A stretch of 19,231 nucleotides of DNA from Dehalococcoidia bacterium UBA1141 (GTDB lineage Bacteria > Chloroflexota > Dehalococcoidia > Lucifugimonadales > UBA3495): contig DCAE01000051.1 of assembly GCA_002311385.1 (NCBI GenBank), positions 1-19,231 of the forward strand, read 5' to 3'. The translations under genes were made by a program, and so were the position numbers. Under the pieces are notes generated by a model, which saw only the letters and a program-made list of their open reading frames with translations, was not told where the DNA came from and searched no databases. Below are positions 7,258 to 14,983 of this stretch, piece after piece (position 1 is the stretch's first letter; each line of letters opens with the position of its first letter).

Positions 7258-7605
7258 CCGTCTCACCCTCGAAGACTAGTGTCCAGAAACTGGTAGGTTG
7301 AGGGCGGTTTCTGGATTCCGGCCTACGCCGGAATGACGGTGTGGCGCAGTGCCAAGTACTCATTGGCCCCGATCGTCTCACCGGCGCAAGCCGGTGTCCA
7401 GGAAATGACATGGGTGAAGATGGTTTCTGGATTCCAGCCTAGGTCGGAATGACGGTTTGGCGCAGTGCCAAGGACTTCGTGGCCCCAATCGTCTCACCGG
7501 CGCAAGCCGGTGTGTAGGAAAGGACATGGGTGAAGATACTTTCTGGATTCCGGCCTGCGCCGGAATGACGGTGTGGCGCAGTGCCAAGGACTCAGGGGCC
7601 CCACC
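7258..7605. repeat. REP/BIME-like palindromic repeat array, period 116 bp
   Basis: A unit of 116 bp is repeated, with unit starts at 7308, 7424 and 7540 (the last partial), and a decayed half unit lies before the first. Each unit contains two palindromes of one family in opposite orientation. The first type has core ATTCCGGC-CTAC-GCCGGAAT at 7315-7334 (copies at 7431-7450, degenerate, and 7547-7566). The second is CACCGGC-GCAA-GCCGGTG at 7379-7396 (identical copy at 7495-7512). The reverse complement of the second aligns with the first including flanks (T-CTGG-A...GA-GACG). Head-to-head pairs of the same palindrome are the hallmark of BIME-type extragenic repeats. The array fills the gap between the convergent 3' ends of holA and the ABC ATPase gene, and probably serves as a shared terminator or mRNA 3'-end stabiliser. 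Confidence 0.85.
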
Positions 7606-7611
7606 AAATTG

Positions 7612-8601
7612 TTATTCTGGGGGCACGACGGGGTTGTAGCAGGCGACGTGGTGGCCCGGTTCCAACTCCATTAATGGCGGGCGCGGGCTGATACGGCATC
7701 GGGATTGGGCCTTTTGACATCTGGGCAGGAAGGCGCACTCATTGGGCAGATTCATCATGTCCGGAGGGCTGCCGGGCAGCGTTCGCAGCCTCCTTGCTGG
7801 CTCGTCCAATCGGGGCAATGAACCTATAAGAGACCATGTATAGGGGTGTTGGGGGCGCTTGAAGGTTGGAATCACTTCAGCGACTTCAATCATGCTCCCC
7901 GCATAAAGAACCCCCACCTGTTGGGCCATGCTGGCTACGACGCCCATGTCGTGGGTAATCAGCAGGATTGACGCCCCTTGCTCCCGGCATAACTTGCGGA
8001 GCAAATCCAAGATCTCGGCCTGTAGGGTTACGTCCAGACCTGAGGTGGGCTCGTCTGCAATCAACAACCGAGGCTCCAAGACCAGTCCCATGGCAATCAT
8101 GACCCGCTGGCACATGCCCCCGCTGAGGTGAAAAGGATACTGGCCCATGATTTGCCTAGGGTCGGCCAGTCCGGTCTGGCGCAGCATCTCTTGAGCCATT
8201 CTGTTGGCAGTCCGGGTAGAGACATCGGAGTGTTCCAGGATTATTTCTTCTATCTGGTCCCCAACCAGTTGCACGGGATTCAATGCTGATTGGGCATCTT
8301 GGAACACCATGGCGATGTCCTTGCCCCGGAGGGTCCGCATGTGATCTTGCCCACTGCTCAACAGGTTCACGCCGTCGAAGTAAATCGCGCCCTGCTCAAT
8401 TGTGGCGTTGTTGGGCAGCAGACCCATTATCGACAGGGCCAGGGTGCTCTTACCCGAGCCGCTTTCGCCCACCAGGCAGTAGACTTGGCCCTCTTCTTGG
8501 ACCAGGCTGACGCCATTTAGCGCATTCACCTGACCCTGGGGGGTCTGAAAGCGCACCACCAGGTTCTCTATTCGCAGAGCCTCTCTCCGATCCTCAGCCA
8601 T
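7612..8601 (-). CDS. Oligopeptide/dipeptide-type ABC transporter ATP-binding protein
   Basis: A 329-residue ATPase of the DppD/OppD type. Walker A is GESGSGKST (residues 45-53), the Q-loop is Q101, the signature is LSGGMCQRVMIAM (159-171), Walker B is LLIADEPTSGLD (179-190) and the H-loop is H217 (LLITHDMG). The C-terminal oligopeptide-transporter extension (oligo_HPY) is present from about 255, with Cys residues in CAFLPRCQKAQSRC that in this subfamily may bind an Fe-S cluster. The signature has Cys164 where Arg is usual (LSGGMRQR). No permease or substrate-binding protein gene lies nearby, so its membrane partners must be encoded elsewhere. It starts 41 bp after the PHP gene on the same strand. 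Confidence 0.92.
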   Translation of the reverse strand: MAEDRREALRIENLVVRFQTPQGQVNALNGVSLVQEEGQVYCLVGESGSGKSTLALSIMGLLPNNATIEQGAIYFDGVNLLSSGQDHMRTLRGKDIAMVFQDAQSALNPVQLVGDQIEEIILEHSDVSTRTANRMAQEMLRQTGLADPRQIMGQYPFHLSGGMCQRVMIAMGLVLEPRLLIADEPTSGLDVTLQAEILDLLRKLCREQGASILLITHDMGVVASMAQQVGVLYAGSMIEVAEVIPTFKRPQHPYTWSLIGSLPRLDEPARRLRTLPGSPPDMMNLPNECAFLPRCQKAQSRCRISPRPPLMELEPGHHVACYNPVVPPE

Positions 8602-8642
8602 GATTCCCGTCCCGAAGCGCGAGCTTGATGGTTCTTAGTGGA

Positions 8643-9326
8643 CTATTCTGGCTCATTATCGTTCGCCCGGTTGTTTGCCCCTTGTCCGTCCCGCAGGTCT
8701 ACAGCTTCAAACCGGCCTTGCCGCAACTCCTGAATCAAATCGTCCAGCCCGGTGATTGGGTTCGGAAAGTGGGTGGCGGCGGTGCCCAATTGTTCCAGCT
8801 TGTGGGCATCACTGCCGCCGGTCATCTTGATTCCCAGTTCGGCTCCCAAATCCTGGGAGAAGCAATTTTCGCTGGGAGTGCCCCGGCCGTTCACCGCCTC
8901 CAGAGCGTGGCAGATGGAGAACATACTGTCACTGCGGGCCCGCTGCAACATCTCTGCTCTGGCTTCGGGCTGGCTGCCCGGGTCTTTTAAGAACCGGCGC
9001 CGGTAGGGGTGAGCGGCGATGGCCAATGCGCCCTGTTGCTTCATGGCGTCCCGCAGGAACTCGGGCTTGTGGAACCCGAAAACGTACTCTTTTAGGCCGA
9101 AAACCAGCAGGTGGCCAGCGTCGGTGTTGATTTCACAACCGGGCATCACCAGAAAGTCGTGCTTGCGGGAAAGCTGGTCAATCACATCCTGAGACCAGAA
9201 GGCGTCATGCTCGGTTAGACAGATGCCGTCAAGGCCTTGGGATTTGGCCGCCTCGATGAGATCGTCCGGCGTCATAAAACTATCGTCGGATTTGGGGTAG
9301 GTGTGGAGGTGGAGGTCAATCAGCAA
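8643..9326 (-). CDS. PHP domain metal-dependent phosphoesterase
   Basis: A 227-residue stand-alone PHP domain. Metal-ligand motifs appear in the family order: DLHLHT (residues 4-9), LTEHDAF (about 37-43), PGCEINTDAGHLL (about 62-74), IAAHPYRR (about 103-110), EAVNGRG (about 143-149) and GGSDAHK (about 171-177). Family members hydrolyse phosphate esters or nucleotides (for example the nucleoside 3',5'-bisphosphate phosphatase type), but the substrate is not evident. The start is TTG (LLIDLHLH in the encoded frame), with a weak AGG upstream. An acidic, Asn-rich tail ends the protein. It is upstream of the ABC ATPase gene, and the pair may form an operon. Confidence 0.88.
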   Translation of the reverse strand: MLIDLHLHTYPKSDDSFMTPDDLIEAAKSQGLDGICLTEHDAFWSQDVIDQLSRKHDFLVMPGCEINTDAGHLLVFGLKEYVFGFHKPEFLRDAMKQQGALAIAAHPYRRRFLKDPGSQPEARAEMLQRARSDSMFSICHALEAVNGRGTPSENCFSQDLGAELGIKMTGGSDAHKLEQLGTAATHFPNPITGLDDLIQELRQGRFEAVDLRDGQGANNRANDNEPE

Positions 9327-9427
9327 TTGCTTAATACCTGATGCGTGCTATTTTCACCAGTGATTATTCCCGGGTGGCTACACAATAGTCCGGCATACTT
9401 GGCACCCAACCGAATTGATAGCACTAA

Positions 9428-9449
9428 CCGGCATCATACCAAATGCCGG
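9428..9449 (-). promoter_or_regulatory. Inverted repeat overlapping a candidate promoter of the PHP gene
   Basis: CCGGCAT (9428-9434) and ATGCCGG (9443-9449) form a perfect 7 bp inverted repeat. On the minus strand the spacer and right arm contain TATGAT, a -10-like hexamer, with a weak TTTAAT -35-like hexamer 18 bp further upstream. The site is about 100 bp upstream of the PHP start codon. It may be a promoter with an overlapping operator; evidence is weak. Confidence 0.3.
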
Positions 9450-9469
9450 GGCGAATATTAAAGGACGAA

Positions 9470-9509
9470 AATAAAAAGCAGCGCATCAATGAGCCTTGCG
9501 CTGCCTTTT
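9470..9509 (-). terminator. Intrinsic terminator after ftsK
   Basis: On the minus strand AAAAGGCAGCGCA (9509-9497) pairs with TGCGCTGC (9485-9478) across an 11 nt loop, followed by TTTTTATTTT. This is a canonical GC-rich stem plus U-tract. It lies about 50 bp beyond the ftsK stop and closes the uracil-DNA glycosylase-RNase J-ftsK run. The stem is preceded by an A-tract, so it might work weakly in the other direction as well. Confidence 0.85.
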
Positions 9510-9561
9510 ATGCTCTTGAATGATTGTCTGCCGCTAGTCAGCCGGTTGTCGGCCTGAAGGA

Positions 9562-11862
9562 TTAGCGGTTTACGATAAGCCCTTCTTCTTCCAGAATCTC
9601 GACGATTTGAGCCGCTTTCCAGCCGCCAACCTTGAGCCGCCGTTCCAAGAAGGATGGCGACAGGTGGGGATGCCTCAGGGCCAGGTCGCGGGCTTGGTCC
9701 ATCATGCCCTCATCGACTTCATCTTCATCGTCCCCAGAGATATCTCCCATGGGGATTTCCGGCAGAGGCGGTCCTTTGTGGTCGATCCAGTGGTCAACTA
9801 TCTGCTCAATCTCTTCGTCATAGACCAAGGTGCCTTGCACGCGTCTGGGTTTGGGAGAATCGTTGTGCAACAAGAGCATATCGCCCTTACCCAGCAGCTT
9901 CTCGGCTCCGATGGAATCCAGGATGACCCTGGAATCCACCTGGGAAGCCACGGCGAAGGCAGCCCTTGTCGGTACGTTGGCCTTCAACAGGCCGGTGACC
10001 ACGTTCACCGATGGCCTTTGTGTGGCCAAGACCAGATGAATACCCGTCGCTCGTCCGAGTTGGGCCAGGCGGACCAGGTTTTGCTCTACCTCGAACCCAC
10101 CGGCAATCATCAAGTCGGCCAACTCGTCCACCACCAGAACCAAGAAGGGCAGACACTCGTCCGCTTTATTGTTATAACTGGCTATGTTGCGGGCACCCAG
10201 GTCTTCCATCTTCTTGTAGCGGCGCAGCATCTCGCGCATCAACCCGCGCAGGGCGGCGTTTACCTGATCCGTTTCCACGATTACCGGCATAATCAAGTGC
10301 GGAATACCGTTGAAAGGAGTCAATTCCACTCTCTTGGGGTCGACCATCAGGAAGCGCAGTTGGTCGGGCGGTTTTGTCAGCAACAAGCTGGCCACCACTG
10401 AATTGATGCACACGCTCTTGCCGCTGCCAGTGGCGCCAGCGATTAACATATGGGGCATCGAAGCCAGGTCCATCACAACCGGTGCCCCGCTGGTGTCCTG
10501 ACCTAGGGCGATGGGCAGGCCGCCCTTTGCCGCCAACAGCCCGAAGCTGGAAGCCTCCATGACGCTTCGGAGGTGAACCTTGGTTGGGGAAGGGGTTGGC
10601 ACTTCCAGGCCAACCAAAGCTTCACCGGGCACGGGTGCCTCGATGCGCAGGTAGGGCGTTTGTAGCGCCAAGGCCAGGTCTTTTTCCCGCATCAGGATGC
10701 TCTGAACCTTGACCCGGCTCCGCTCACCTTGGGCCGGTTCGTCTTCCCAACTAGAGTTGCCTTTAGAGGCCCCTTTAAGGGAATCGCCCCGCTTGGGGAC
10801 CCATCCTGGAACCAGACCGAAACGCACAATCCTGGGCCCGGCCTTGATGTCTTTAACCTCTACGTTCACGCCGTGGTCGGCCAGGGTTCGTTCCACATGC
10901 CTGGCCATCTGCTGGAGCGGTTCATCCGCCGTGGTTCGCGGCTCGGCTGGGGCCAAGATGTCCATGGATGGCACGACCCATTTTAGGCCCTTGCCGCCTG
11001 CGGCGCTTGAAACAGTTTTTGACGCTTGCCGGGGGTTAGCCTGCTGTGATATGTGCCACTCAGGCAGTGATCCCGGTGCGGTGTCCGCCCAAAGACTGGG
11101 CGGTTGTCCGTCATGCTCTTCGCCCTGCGGCGATTCTCCGCCTTCAATTCCATGGAGTCCGCCACTTCTGTCGTCTTTATCGTCGCCGAAGCGGGTGCGT
11201 AATTTTTCCGGTAGGTGTCGGCCAATGGTCGACTTGGCATTGTTGAGAGAGCTTTCCCGCAAAAGCGGATTCCGGACTGTGCGCAACCGCTGATTTAGGA
11301 AGTAATAAGTCCGGGACAGTCCCATGTACGCATATACTGGGGCGAACTGCATGCCCATGCCCAGATAGCGCAATCCTCGCAGATAGACTGCTCCCACGGC
11401 ATTGGGAAAGAGGAGTAGGGGTACGACGATTGCCACGACGGCAAGTTTTGCGACCGCCAAAATGAGGGGTGAACCACCGATGGTCTGTCCCCATCGTCCG
11501 CTTAGCCCGGTTTCGGCCAATGTGCCGTTCTCGGCGTGGATTTGGGACAGAATGCCGATACAAACTGCGGTGAGGGTGGCGGCGGCGACCCACCAACGCC
11601 AGTGGGCCTTCACCGAATGGCGGTTGTACCTCAGAGTGGCCAGGGCGGCGGATATCCAGATTGCCACCGGAATCCAACCATAGCCCAATGCTTCTCTCGA
11701 CCATTCCCGGGCGCCTGCGGATAGCCCCAAGCCTAAGCCAAAACCTAAACCTATTGCCGCAAAGGCCAGTGCTTCCAACGAAGATGTGGGACCGGCCTTG
11801 ATTATGTCTTTAAGCGAAGTCTTGGGAGCATCCCGCCGAGTACGGCGAGCGGATTGAGCCAT
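9562..11862 (-). CDS. ftsK: DNA translocase FtsK
   Basis: A 766-residue FtsK/SpoIIIE translocase that pumps chromosomal DNA through the division septum. The N-terminus has about four membrane segments (about 28-50, 61-78, 90-108 and 131-161). A charged, poorly conserved linker (about 200-300) follows, then the alpha domain. The beta RecA-like motor has Walker A GATGSGKS at about 476-483 and Walker B LVLVVDELADL at about 574-584, plus the characteristic VDPKRVELTPFNGIPHL. The gamma winged-helix domain (about 715-766) ends in KVGGWKAAQIVEILEEEGLI and reads KOPS-type sequences. About 27 Ser/Glu/Lys-rich residues (about 359-386) interrupt the alpha domain. The ATG at 11862 is chosen over an upstream in-frame TTG because GGAGG lies 5 nt before it. 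Transcribed after RNase J. Confidence 0.95.
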   Translation of the reverse strand: MAQSARRTRRDAPKTSLKDIIKAGPTSSLEALAFAAIGLGFGLGLGLSAGAREWSREALGYGWIPVAIWISAALATLRYNRHSVKAHWRWWVAAATLTAVCIGILSQIHAENGTLAETGLSGRWGQTIGGSPLILAVAKLAVVAIVVPLLLFPNAVGAVYLRGLRYLGMGMQFAPVYAYMGLSRTYYFLNQRLRTVRNPLLRESSLNNAKSTIGRHLPEKLRTRFGDDKDDRSGGLHGIEGGESPQGEEHDGQPPSLWADTAPGSLPEWHISQQANPRQASKTVSSAAGGKGLKWVVPSMDILAPAEPRTTADEPLQQMARHVERTLADHGVNVEVKDIKAGPRIVRFGLVPGWVPKRGDSLKGASKGNSSWEDEPAQGERSRVKVQSILMREKDLALALQTPYLRIEAPVPGEALVGLEVPTPSPTKVHLRSVMEASSFGLLAAKGGLPIALGQDTSGAPVVMDLASMPHMLIAGATGSGKSVCINSVVASLLLTKPPDQLRFLMVDPKRVELTPFNGIPHLIMPVIVETDQVNAALRGLMREMLRRYKKMEDLGARNIASYNNKADECLPFLVLVVDELADLMIAGGFEVEQNLVRLAQLGRATGIHLVLATQRPSVNVVTGLLKANVPTRAAFAVASQVDSRVILDSIGAEKLLGKGDMLLLHNDSPKPRRVQGTLVYDEEIEQIVDHWIDHKGPPLPEIPMGDISGDDEDEVDEGMMDQARDLALRHPHLSPSFLERRLKVGGWKAAQIVEILEEEGLIVNR

Positions 11863-11918
11863 GGGAACCTCCAGCGGTGGCAAAAGAGCCGAAGGTGCCC
11901 GGAGACCCTACGGCGTGT

Positions 11919-13592
11919 TTAGCTTTCTAAAACCACTGGAATTATCATAGGCCTTTTGTTCGTTGCCTTAGCTATGAAGTCACGGGCAGTTTCCCTGACT
12001 TTTGATTTGCAAAGCTGCGGTTCCTCATGATATTCAGGATTTGCGGCCAATATTTGCTGCAATTCCTCGACTAATTCCTGGAACAAGACGTCGGTGTCCG
12101 AATCGTTGATGAATCCGCTACTCACTACCTTGGGAGTCTCTGCGGGGGTGCTTTTTGCGCCGTTTTGGGAAGGAATCACCACCACCACCACGCCATCTTT
12201 GGAAAGCGCCCGTCGCTGGCGTAGCACCTCGCTGGTGTTGTCGTGGGTGGTCAATCCGTCTATGTAAATGGGACCTGCGGTGATCTGTTCCACTACTTGG
12301 GCCGAGTCCTCGGACAATTCCAACACATCTCCGTCTTCCATGACGAAAATGCCACCCTCAGCAACCCCCAAATCCCAGGCCAGTTGAGCATGGGCCATCA
12401 GGTGGCGGTACTCGCCGTGCACGGGCACGAAGTACTTGGGGCGGACCAGGCTCAGCACCATTTTGAGTTCTTCCTGGCTGGCGTGGCCGTGGACATGGAC
12501 GGTGGCCACCCTGTCATACAGCACCTTCGCGCCCTGACGAAGCAGGTTGTCTATGGTGCGGCTAACCGGCAATTCGTTGCCCGGTATTGGGGTAGCCGAG
12601 ATGATTACCGTGTCCCCTTTCATTATCTCGACATCCCGGTGTTCTTTCTTGGCGATTCGCACCAAGGCCGACGTGGGTTCTCCCTGGCTGCCTGTCGTCA
12701 TTAGCACCACTTTTTCCGGAGGCAGCTTACGTGATTCGGCAAGAGATTTCATTATGCCGGGCGGTAGAGTCAGATAGCCAAGTTCTTGGGCCACTTGCAC
12801 GCTTTCCACCATGCTTCGCCCAACGATGGTGACGTGGCGGTCATGGCGGACCGCAGCGTCAACAACCTGCTGCACACGGGAGATGAGCGAGGCAAAGGTG
12901 GCCACCATGACCCGACCGGTGGCATCCCCAATAGCCCGGTCCAAGGCTTCGCCAACCACTCGCTCCGATGCGGTGTAGCCGGGGACTTCGGCGTAGGTGG
13001 AATCGGACAAAAGCAGGGCTACACCTTTGGCGCCGTAGTGAGCCAGGGTAGCCAAATCGATTTTCCGTCCGTCAACCGGGGTGTGGTCAATCTTAAAGTC
13101 TCCTGTGTGGATGATAGGACCGATGGGGGTTTCAATCACCAGACCCATGGCATCGGGAATGCTGTGGCAGACCCGAAACCAGGACACCGTAAACGCTTTG
13201 CCGAACTGGTAGTCCTGGTTCGGCTCTATGGCATAGGCTTGAGCCTCCCGAGTCGCTTTCCGGCCCTTGAGTTTGGAAGATATCAGCCCATGGGCCAACC
13301 CCGGCGCATAAACCGGTACGTTCAATTCGGGCAAGATGAATGGCAGAGCGCCAATGTGGTCCTCATGTCCGTGGGTTATGAGGATGGCCCGCACCTTGTC
13401 CACCCTGTCTCGAAGGTAGTTGATGTCGGGGATGATTAGGTCGATTCCCGGCATGTCCTCGTCGGGAAATTGAACGCCGCAGTCCACGACGATGATGTCA
13501 TCGCCGCATTCCAAGGCCATCATGTTTTTGCCGATTTCGCCCAAGCCACCCAAGGGAATGATCCGGACTTGGGGTTTCAATTCATTTACCAT
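11919..13592 (-). CDS. rnj: Ribonuclease J
   Basis: A 557-residue metallo-beta-lactamase/beta-CASP ribonuclease at normal RNase J length (about 550-560). The metal motif HGHEDH is at residues 74-79. The beta-CASP region includes VMVATFASLISRVQQVVDAA (about 228-247) and MTTGSQGEPTSALVRIAKKEHR (about 299-320), and the PVHGEYRHL motif lies near 391-399. The C-terminal domain follows. The enzyme combines endonuclease and 5'-3' exonuclease activity in mRNA decay and rRNA maturation in bacteria without RNase E. The ATG begins 2 bp after the uracil-DNA glycosylase stop, so the pair is almost certainly co-transcribed. ftsK starts 56 bp downstream. Confidence 0.96.
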   Translation of the reverse strand: MVNELKPQVRIIPLGGLGEIGKNMMALECGDDIIVVDCGVQFPDEDMPGIDLIIPDINYLRDRVDKVRAILITHGHEDHIGALPFILPELNVPVYAPGLAHGLISSKLKGRKATREAQAYAIEPNQDYQFGKAFTVSWFRVCHSIPDAMGLVIETPIGPIIHTGDFKIDHTPVDGRKIDLATLAHYGAKGVALLLSDSTYAEVPGYTASERVVGEALDRAIGDATGRVMVATFASLISRVQQVVDAAVRHDRHVTIVGRSMVESVQVAQELGYLTLPPGIMKSLAESRKLPPEKVVLMTTGSQGEPTSALVRIAKKEHRDVEIMKGDTVIISATPIPGNELPVSRTIDNLLRQGAKVLYDRVATVHVHGHASQEELKMVLSLVRPKYFVPVHGEYRHLMAHAQLAWDLGVAEGGIFVMEDGDVLELSEDSAQVVEQITAGPIYIDGLTTHDNTSEVLRQRRALSKDGVVVVVIPSQNGAKSTPAETPKVVSSGFINDSDTDVLFQELVEELQQILAANPEYHEEPQLCKSKVRETARDFIAKATNKRPMIIPVVLES

Positions 13593-13594
13593 TT

Positions 13595-14458
13595 CTAGAA
13601 AAGACTCAACTGTTGTGTAGTGGGCGCCACTGGTTCAGCAACGGGCGTCGGTCTGGGTTCGGGTTCGGTTGCGGGGGCTGGCATCGAAAACATGTCCAGT
13701 TGCTCAGCCGGAATTACGCCGGCGGTAGGGGTTTCAGGCATTTGGCCGGAGTCCTCGGCGGCTTGGTCAAACTCATGGGTTTCCGCGATCGAAGTCTCAG
13801 ATTGGGTGGCTCCGGAACGATCTTGAGCCAGCTTTTCCAAGACCTGGGGAATATTCTTGAAGTCTTGCATGATGGCGCTGCGGTTCTCTTGCCGGTGCAA
13901 AGCCGCTGCCGGATGCATGATTGGGTAGATGAACCTGCCTTCTTTCTCCCTCACCTTGCCCCTTGCCCGGGTGATGCTTTCTCCGGGGAAGAACCGGCCC
14001 AAGGAGAACCGGCCAAGGGTGACGATTAGTTCCGGGTTCAACAACTCGATTTGCCGGTCCAGGTATTTGCTACAGGAGGACATTTCATCCGGCGATGGGT
14101 CTCTGTTTTGAGGGGGTCGGCATTTAATCATGTTGGCTATGAATACCTGCTCTCGGGTCAGACCGATGCTGGCTAAGAGTTCCTCCAGGAATTTACCGGT
14201 AGCGCCCACAAAGGGGCGTCCTTGCCGGTCCTCTTGCTGGCCGGGGCCCTCGCCGATAAACAGTAATCTCGCATCCGCCGGCCCTTCTCCCGGCACTGCG
14301 TTGGTGCGTCCGGCGCTGAGAGGACAGTCGGTGCAATCTTTAACTAGGTGAGCAATCTCATCCAAGCTAATTGCCCTCAGGGTGCTTGCGGTCTTGACGT
14401 TGGCTGCGCCTGAATCATTGGCTTCACTGTTCGTGGGATCGTTCGTGGGGTTGTTCAT
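13595..14458 (-). CDS. udg: Family 4-type uracil-DNA glycosylase with clamp-motif tail
   Basis: A 287-residue uracil-DNA glycosylase of the 4Fe-4S family. Cluster ligands are Cys42, Cys45, Cys113 and Cys129. The catalytic motif is GEGPGQQED (69-77), and the uracil/DNA loop is HPAAALHR (182-189). It removes uracil from DNA to start base-excision repair. Beyond the catalytic core (ending near 212) lies a disordered acidic, Pro-rich tail of about 75 residues. The tail contains QLDMF at 253-257 and ends exactly with QLSLF (283-287), both fitting the bacterial sliding-clamp-binding consensus QL(S/D)LF. The N-terminal 25 residues are also low-complexity (NPTNDPTNSEAND). GGGAGG lies 10 nt upstream of the ATG. 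First gene of the run with RNase J and ftsK. Confidence 0.93.
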   Translation of the reverse strand: MNNPTNDPTNSEANDSGAANVKTASTLRAISLDEIAHLVKDCTDCPLSAGRTNAVPGEGPADARLLFIGEGPGQQEDRQGRPFVGATGKFLEELLASIGLTREQVFIANMIKCRPPQNRDPSPDEMSSCSKYLDRQIELLNPELIVTLGRFSLGRFFPGESITRARGKVREKEGRFIYPIMHPAAALHRQENRSAIMQDFKNIPQVLEKLAQDRSGATQSETSIAETHEFDQAAEDSGQMPETPTAGVIPAEQLDMFSMPAPATEPEPRPTPVAEPVAPTTQQLSLF

Positions 14459-14983
14459 GGCATCCCAACCTCCCCAATTCCCGGTAGCTCAGGGTTTGAT
14501 ACCGGCCTTCTGGGTCCTGACACCGGACTGGTGGTGTAGACAACTCGAGGCCGTCACGGGAATGACGCCACCCTAAGTATAAACAAATGAGCCGTTAAAT
14601 AACGAGAAACCGAATTTCTGGCCAAACCTTTGGAGCCAGACCTTTGGATCTAAGAGCAGTTACCGGTTGAGTGATAGCAATGTCGTCTAAAAGCCATCTG
14701 GGAGACCATAAAATGTACCAATGTATTATAAATGTAGTACATGGCACGCTCATAAGCGGCCTTACACGGGATATTTGATACACTGGAAGACCGCAAGACG
14801 GCCTAGCTGTATTGGAATATTCTAATTCAATTTGAACGGCGCAATTCGGCGCAGTTCTGCGTAATTCGGCACAATTCAATGAAGCAGCGGATACTCACGA
14901 ACCCCAAAAATACCAAACCGACGGATGGCGCTCGATTAGGGTTGGGCGAAGAATATTCTAATACCGGCAAACCAGAGGATGGT
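14459..14983. other. Intergenic region with short repeats, no convincing gene
   Basis: About 525 bp between udg and acpP, both on the minus strand. Frames open across it (14595-14879 minus, 14879-15199 plus) encode low-complexity or antisense products and are not supported. It contains a 10 bp tandem repeat (14839-14878), a repeated GAATATTCTAAT motif (14815-14826 and 14951-14962), and a stretch at about 14500-14570 (TGACACCGGACTGGTGGTGTAG, then CACGGGAATGACG) that resembles a decayed REP palindrome. TATACT on the minus strand (14581-14576) could be the -10 of a udg promoter, but no good -35 is seen. Confidence 0.6.

Noticed and set aside
7308..7605. Possible CRISPR array
   Set aside because: The 116 bp period is too long, the supposed spacers are as conserved as the repeats, and the conserved blocks are alternating inverted palindromes. 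No cas genes are present.
7229..7639. Short reading frames within the repeat array, one giving VIPAQAGIQ-type peptides
   Set aside because: These peptides are a known artefact of translating REP-like palindromes; the DNA repeat explains them.
9607..10401. A 264-codon + strand frame opposite ftsK
   Set aside because: It is antisense to the conserved FtsK motor domain, is Gln/His-rich as expected of an antisense shadow, and has no recognisable domain.
14500..14570. A further REP palindrome upstream of udg
   Set aside because: Fragments such as TGACACCGGACTGG and GGGAATGACG resemble the array at 7258-7605, but no intact palindrome remains, so it is noted only as a possible decayed copy.
14576..14581. 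TATACT as the udg promoter -10
   Set aside because: No acceptable -35 or TGn extension could be identified; too weak to call.
14595..14879. 94-codon minus-strand frame in the udg-acpP gap
   Set aside because: The N-terminus is the decamer repeat in translation, no domain is visible, and there is no ribosome binding site.
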